The notes beneath the pieces are model-generated. The model did not search any database. It was not told the DNA's origin and saw only the letters and a program-made list of their open reading frames with translations. The position numbers and the translations under genes are program-made. From contig NW_006499644.1 of assembly GCF_000471905.2 (NCBI RefSeq), positions 303,342-367,341 of the forward strand: a DNA stretch of 64,000 nt. Reading direction: 5' to 3'. Within the stretch, counting starts at the first letter, position 1. Each line of letters begins with the position of its first letter. The DNA comes from Amborella trichopoda. Taxonomy: Eukaryota; Streptophyta; Magnoliopsida; Amborellales; Amborellaceae. This document shows, in pieces, positions 59,455 to 64,000 of the stretch.

Positions 59455-60545
59455 AAAAGAATCCTCGGCCCTAGCGCCACTCCAAAAATCTCTAGCCCAT
59501 CACCACCTAAAAAAATTCCCGACCCCAGCGCCGCTCCAAAAATCTCCGGCCCAGTGTCACTCTAAAAAATTCCAAGCTCCAGCGTCAAAAATCCAAACAC
59601 TCCTTCAAAAAATCTTTGGCCCAGTGCCATTCTGAAAAATCTTTGGCCTCAGTGCCAAAATTCCAAAAAACATGCCTCACAAACTTCTGGCCCCAACGCC
59701 ACTCCAAAAATCTCCAGCCCAGCGCTGCCTCACAGACTTCCAGCGCAGAGCCACTCTAAAACATTCCAGGCCCCATCGACAAAAATCCAAACACTCCTCA
59801 AAAAATCGCTGGCCCAGTGCCACCTCAAAAAATTCTCGGCCCCAGTGCCACTCCAAAAATTTCCAGCCCAGCGCCACTCTAAAAAATCTTCGGCGCAGTG
59901 CCACTCTCTAAAATCTTATGCGCCAACGTAAAAAATCCAAACACACATCTCAAAAATCTCCGGTCCCAGCGGAAAAAGTCCAAAACACTCTTCAAAATCT
60001 TCCTCTCAGTGCCACCTCAAAATATTTTCGGCCTCAAAGCCACTAAAAAATTCTTCGGCCCAGCGCCACCTTAAAAAATTTTCGGCCCTAGCACCACTCC
60101 AAAAATCTCCGGCCCAGCGCCATCTCAAAAAATTTCCGGCCCCAGTGTCACTCCAAAAATCTCCAGCTCAATGCCACCTCAAAATATTTTCGGCCCCAAC
60201 GTCACTCCAAAATCCTCCGGCCCAACCCCACGTTAAAACATTCCAGGCCCCAGCGCCAAAAATCCAAACACTCCTCCAAAATTCTCAGCCTCAGTACCAA
60301 AAATCCAAAAACACATTTCAAAAATTCTCTGCCCCAGCACCAAAAATCCAAAAACAGATCTAAAAAATCTCCAAGCCAGCACAACCTCAAAAAATCTAGG
60401 CCCATCGTCACTCTAAAAAATTCTTGGCCCCTGCGTTAAAAATCCAAAAACACATCTCAAAAATCTCCGGCCCCAGTGTCAAAAGTCCAAACCACTCTTC
60501 AAAAATATCCGGCCCAGCCCCACTCCAAAAAATTTTAGCCTTAGT
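59455..60545. repeat. tandem-repeat array in the 3' untranslated region
   Basis: Roughly 30-35-bp units of the type CTCCAAAAATCTCCGGCCCAGCGCCA, with longer variants containing AAAAATCCAAACACTCCT, about thirty copies with heavy variation. It ends some 440 bp before the 3' LTR. Arrays at this position are a known hypervariable feature of plant Tat/Ogre elements and a source of satellite DNA. Confidence 0.85.
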
Positions 60546-60983
60546 GCCTATCCAAAAAAAAAAAAGGAGAAAGGAAAAGTCACGCCACCCCCCGAAGGGC
60601 CCGCGATTGCTAAGCCGGAGTAAGACCTCTCGCCAAAAACTCAGGGTGAAGTCTCACCGAAGCGATTGCCTTGAAAACTCTCCCTATCGACTGGACCAGA
60701 CTTTTCGGGATAAGCCACACAAAAGCCTCCGACTGGGCCCGGTAGGATGGGAACCACAAGAGGTACCCTGTTTATCCAGACAATCCCCAATCTTGCAAAG
60801 CAGCTCACGCGCCTGCCAAAGGCTCTTCGACTTTCTATCCAAGGTGCAAGTCCTTTTTACGAGATAGGACCTAAGGCGTCTTAGTAAGGATTCCAACGAT
60901 GAACTTCAACATAAAAAATTACTTTCTTTTCTGAATATTGTACTTCTCGCTCCTCTCAAGACACAGCATTCGTTGAGGCAAGT
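60546..60983 (+). other. region between the tandem array and the 3' LTR
   Basis: No motif recognised. The expected polypurine tract just before the LTR is not visible (GTTGAGGCAAGT stands there). Confidence 0.5.
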
Positions 60984-62861
60984 TGTTATATGCCATTTTC
61001 GACGTACCTTAGTCCCTCAAGCAAAATAAAGGAGAGAGCCCGCTACTACCTAGTCATGCGACATGCAAGACATCGTCGCACAGGAACAGTAGCCGAGAAT
61101 AAGCCTTGAACCTGAATGACCAAGGGAAAGCGCCAGCACGTCTAGAGAAACAAAAGTCTTATGCCGTCACTGTGTACATAGGAACTGGGTAGACACGCAA
61201 ACAACTGTTATCGTCATCTTCAAAAAAGAAGTGCGCTCGGGCTCAACTGGGTCAACCCAGCAGCGCTAAGCCCGGACCATCACGAAGTAGGGCAAAGGCA
61301 CTCTTTCGCTGTACAACCTCACCAAACCAGTCGACGGCCATGGAAATTCCCTGCCATTCCTCGATGAGTTCACGACTCCTCCCCTGCAGCAGAAGAGTGG
61401 CCGAAGCCGCAGACGCCGATGAACCCTCAGTGACATCATCCTCCTAACGTGTAAACGTGAAAACAATTCTACCTTATGAAGGGAGAAGAGATGGCCTATA
61501 TTCATGGACGTCGAAATCCTCAGAAAGGCACCTTAGCCCTCACAGAGAACTCAGCCATGTAGGAACTACGACTAAAAGGAACCTCAAGAAAGAACCCAAG
61601 TCAACACAACAGGCGGCATGCAAAACAAAATAGAAGAAAACAAAATCCCTAGTCGTTGGAATCCCTTTTCCGATGATCTCTAGGAAAGTCGAAGAATATC
61701 ACAGAACAAAAACCAAAAAACAAACTAAACCTGTTGCAAAAACACTGAGAAGACCTTCCCCAGGCTCGCAATCAATGTAGAAACACTACAGATTTGGAAA
61801 GAAACCATTGAAGAGTTCATGAAACTAACCGGACTCCTTCCCTCATGAAAGAGATTGCTGCAACACGATCAAAAGAGATCAAAACGATCACAAGAAAACG
61901 AACGTCAAGAATATAACAATCCATCGAACGAACTCATGCTGCAAGTACTCGGAAAGAGCTCTCAAAGTTTGACAATGGCGGTGGCCTCCTCAAGAAAGGA
62001 CAAGTCTGTCATTTCCACAAAAGCGTTTAAGGGAATGTTGGTCATTATACCCAATTTTGAGACTTTATTTTATTGCTTTTAATCATATTTAGGCTTACTT
62101 TTTTAGTATCCACCCCTGTTTGGTGAGAACTCTATATAAACAAGCTCAGGTCAGTAAAAAGGGATTGCAATTCAATAAAGAAGAGGCATTATGCTTGCTT
62201 TTGCTTGTCTTTTCTCTTAACCCTAGGGTCCCATGGAGTGGAGAAATACCCCCGACCGCCCGGGCACACACCTCCCTTCTGTTAAAAACACCAAACGTTC
62301 TAGGAACTTTCTCTCCCTTCTCTCAAGGATGCAATACCATGCCTATCCAGAGCCTCGCGGGCATGAACAAACCAAAAAGGATCAAACCACGTTCGCCATT
62401 GCTAACCCCTCCTTTCCCTGACAGTCCGACCAAGCCATAGAAATCCCTCACTCGGCTGTCCAATCATTCGAAAGAAGATAATTGGAACAGAGTCAACTTA
62501 AGAGAGAAGCACTGAGACATCCATTAAGAATCCGAATGTGAGAAAGGAGACGAAGAATAGTAGCGTTTGAAGAGAGTCCCTGACCAAACCACACTGGTGA
62601 ACAGTCGGAGGGCTTTCGTGACTTATCTAAGAGGGCGAGCTGCTCGAACGTGTCCCATTAACCCACAACGACGAGTTCGGTAAATTGACCTTCTCCCGTC
62701 ATAAAATCTCTCTCTTTGTTGGGAGCCTATCCACGCTCGAGAAAGCACGCGCACTTGCGTCACCCAAAGTGTCACGCGCGCGAGCCTTCTGTGGTTGTTT
62801 GAGAGAGGAATTTCTCCCAGGGCCCAACACGAGGATTCTAGAGAAAATCAAGCCCCAACCA
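60984..62861 (+). repeat. 3' LTR of the Tat-lineage element
   Basis: Begins TGTTATATGCCATTTTCGAC, ends AGCCCCAACCA, and is colinear with the 5' LTR. TATATAAA at 62133 and AATAAA at 62174. It is followed at once by the target duplication CTCAC. Confidence 0.9.
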
Positions 62862-62866
62862 CTCAC

Positions 62867-63534
62867 TTCAGAACCCTAAGCCATTTTCTCGAGTCCAACG
62901 AACCCATATTCCACAGTCTCTGCAAAGGCACATGTTTGGTTTACTAAAGATAACCCAATAGATGGTCTGGATTTCAGATGTCTAGTGGATTACAATTGCA
63001 CCCCCACGGACATGTATTTTTGTCTACATGGGGATATTTTCTCTACACATGTGCATAGTTCTTATCAAGCAAATCTACTTTATCATAATAGCTTCCCACT
63101 ATAATTGTCCAATGCACATGTTGTGATTAAACTGAATTATTAGGGATTTAGGCTAATGCTCTCTCATGCCTATTCTGCTCACATGGGGCTTCATCTCACA
63201 TGTTTGCTCTATCGATTTTTTTATCTTATCTCTCATGCCCTGGCTTATATATTCATGTGGCATTCTCAAATCAACCCTGACTAGAGGAGATCATCAAACC
63301 TCTCGATATTAAATCAGGCCCTTTGGAGTTGCCTCATGAGTCAGGGTATTTCGAATTTTTAGATCTTAGTTCACTAAAATCTAGCTGATGCAATATTCCA
63401 ATTCGCTCTCACTATGACCAAGAACCATTATGAACGGAGAAGTCAAGGCCTTAAATGGCCATAACTCATAAGTTATCCCACGTAGCATTTTGAGGCCTTG
63501 AAAACCTATTCTAGTTCTTATTATTTATACTGAC
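62867..63534. other. decayed repeat-like flank
   Basis: This continues the pre-insertion sequence interrupted at 48968. GGGATTTAGGCTAATGC at about 63140 resembles GGGATTTAGGCCAATACC at 3674, so both may belong to the same decayed LTR family. No gene seen. Confidence 0.35.
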
Positions 63535-63756
63535 ACGTGGTTGAAACCCTAATTTGCACAACACACTTATCCACAATATGTGGGCCATTTTTACTTAAAA
63601 TAAAATTTCTAAAATTTCTCAGAATAAAATTTCTAAAATTTCTCAGAAATCATTATAAATAATTTTGAGTAGTCTTTGATAAATTCATTTAGTTTGTGAT
63701 CAAATAAAAATCTAAATTGAAAAATTAGGATCCGTTAGGAGGTAGGTTGTATGGTA
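63535..63756. repeat. dispersed repeat, copy B
   Basis: Matches 48582-48958 with an internal deletion. It contains a local duplication of AAAATTTCTAAAATTTCTCAG at about 63600-63650 and ends TATGGTA directly at an LTR start. Confidence 0.7.
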
Positions 63757-64000
63757 TGTTGGTTATGTAGTCATTTAAAGGACTTGTGAGAGCATACAAA
63801 TCTATAACTATAGTGATATGATAACTCCAATGGGAGTACGGTCTTGAGGGACCAAAGAATTGTGGCCTAGAAGGACCAAAGATGGCAATATTGATGTCGA
63901 AACCCAAATTAGGCTTAACGAACTAGGCTAAGATGAGTTTAAAACCTTTTATCTCTGGGCATGAAGTACAACCGTAAAGTATTTAGAGTTAGTCCTTGAT
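63757..64000 (+). mobile_element. third-family LTR, start only (runs off the window)
   Basis: TGTTGGTTATGTAGTC and the following 110 bp match the LTR starts at 22511 and 47986 (GGACTTGTGAGAG, ATAGTGATATGATAACTCCAATGGGAG, GGGACCA). Confidence 0.65.

Larger units (their letters stand above)
48974..62861 (+). mobile_element. 13.9-kb non-autonomous Tat-lineage Ty3/gypsy element (LARD-like)
   Basis: Structurally complete: LTRs of 1886 and 1878 bp, a tRNA-Arg-type primer site, and 5-bp target duplications CTCAC at 48969-48973 and 62862-62866. The internal region has a leader with a decayed upstream ORF, a broken gag (52110-53707), a long opposite-strand plant-mobile-domain region (57250-53990), an AT/GC-mixed spacer and a tandem-repeat array (59455-60545). 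I see no protease, RT, RNase H or integrase motif, so it could move only with enzymes from an autonomous relative. LTR copies differ by many substitutions and small indels, so insertion is not recent. No clear polypurine tract stands before the 3' LTR. Confidence 0.85.

Overview
This is nuclear DNA of a flowering plant with a repeat-rich and probably large genome. The evidence is one intron-containing gene of typical plant exon structure (a GH95 alpha-L-fucosidase), plant Ty3/gypsy (Tat-lineage), Ty1/copia, RTE-LINE and hAT-type elements, and remains of an integrated plant pararetrovirus. The species cannot be named from the sequence. There is an assembly gap of 832 N at 40474-41305.

Layout. 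1-8.4 kb: AT-rich DNA with a Copia-type LTR (806-1477), a CACATGTG-rich repeat field, a decayed LTR, an RTE LINE tail and a 33-bp tandem repeat. 8.4-11.1 kb: the only host gene, the last five coding exons of an alpha-L-fucosidase, with an RTE LINE tail inserted in one intron between perfect 13-bp target-site duplications (TSDs). 12.4-16.6 kb: a long LTR of a Tat-like family with a huge TC-rich R-U5. 17.1-20.9 kb: first endogenous pararetrovirus fragment (coat-protein/zinc-knuckle frame, promoter and leader), ending at a tRNA-Met-type primer site where the leader is mirrored, followed by an inverted piece of a Tat-like LTR. 21.7-24.5 kb: LTRs of a third family. 25.8-30.06 kb: second pararetrovirus fragment (protease, RT, RNase H, second copy of the promoter/leader). 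30.06-38.0 kb: two Tat-like 5' ends (LTR + tRNA-Arg-type primer site + leader) without bodies. 38.0-41.6 kb: 3' half of a Copia element whose 3' LTR is split by a hAT-type element carrying the gap. 41.65-48.97 kb: inverted LTR pieces, a TC-rich minisatellite, two terminal-inverted-repeat elements and another third-family LTR. 48974-62861: one structurally complete 13.9-kb Tat-lineage element with both LTRs and the TSD CTCAC. 62.87-64 kb: a decayed repeat and the start of another third-family LTR.

The most notable object is the 13.9-kb element. It has LTRs, a primer site and a broken gag, but I see no protease, RT or integrase. The place of pol is taken by a long coding region on the opposite strand with a plant-mobile-domain (aminotransferase-like) core and a coiled-coil tail, followed by an array of about 1.1 kb of short tandem repeats before the 3' LTR. 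It looks like a non-autonomous element that would depend on an autonomous relative. Second in interest is the pararetrovirus leader mirrored beside its primer site. Apart from the fucosidase, every coding trace is broken by stops or frameshifts.
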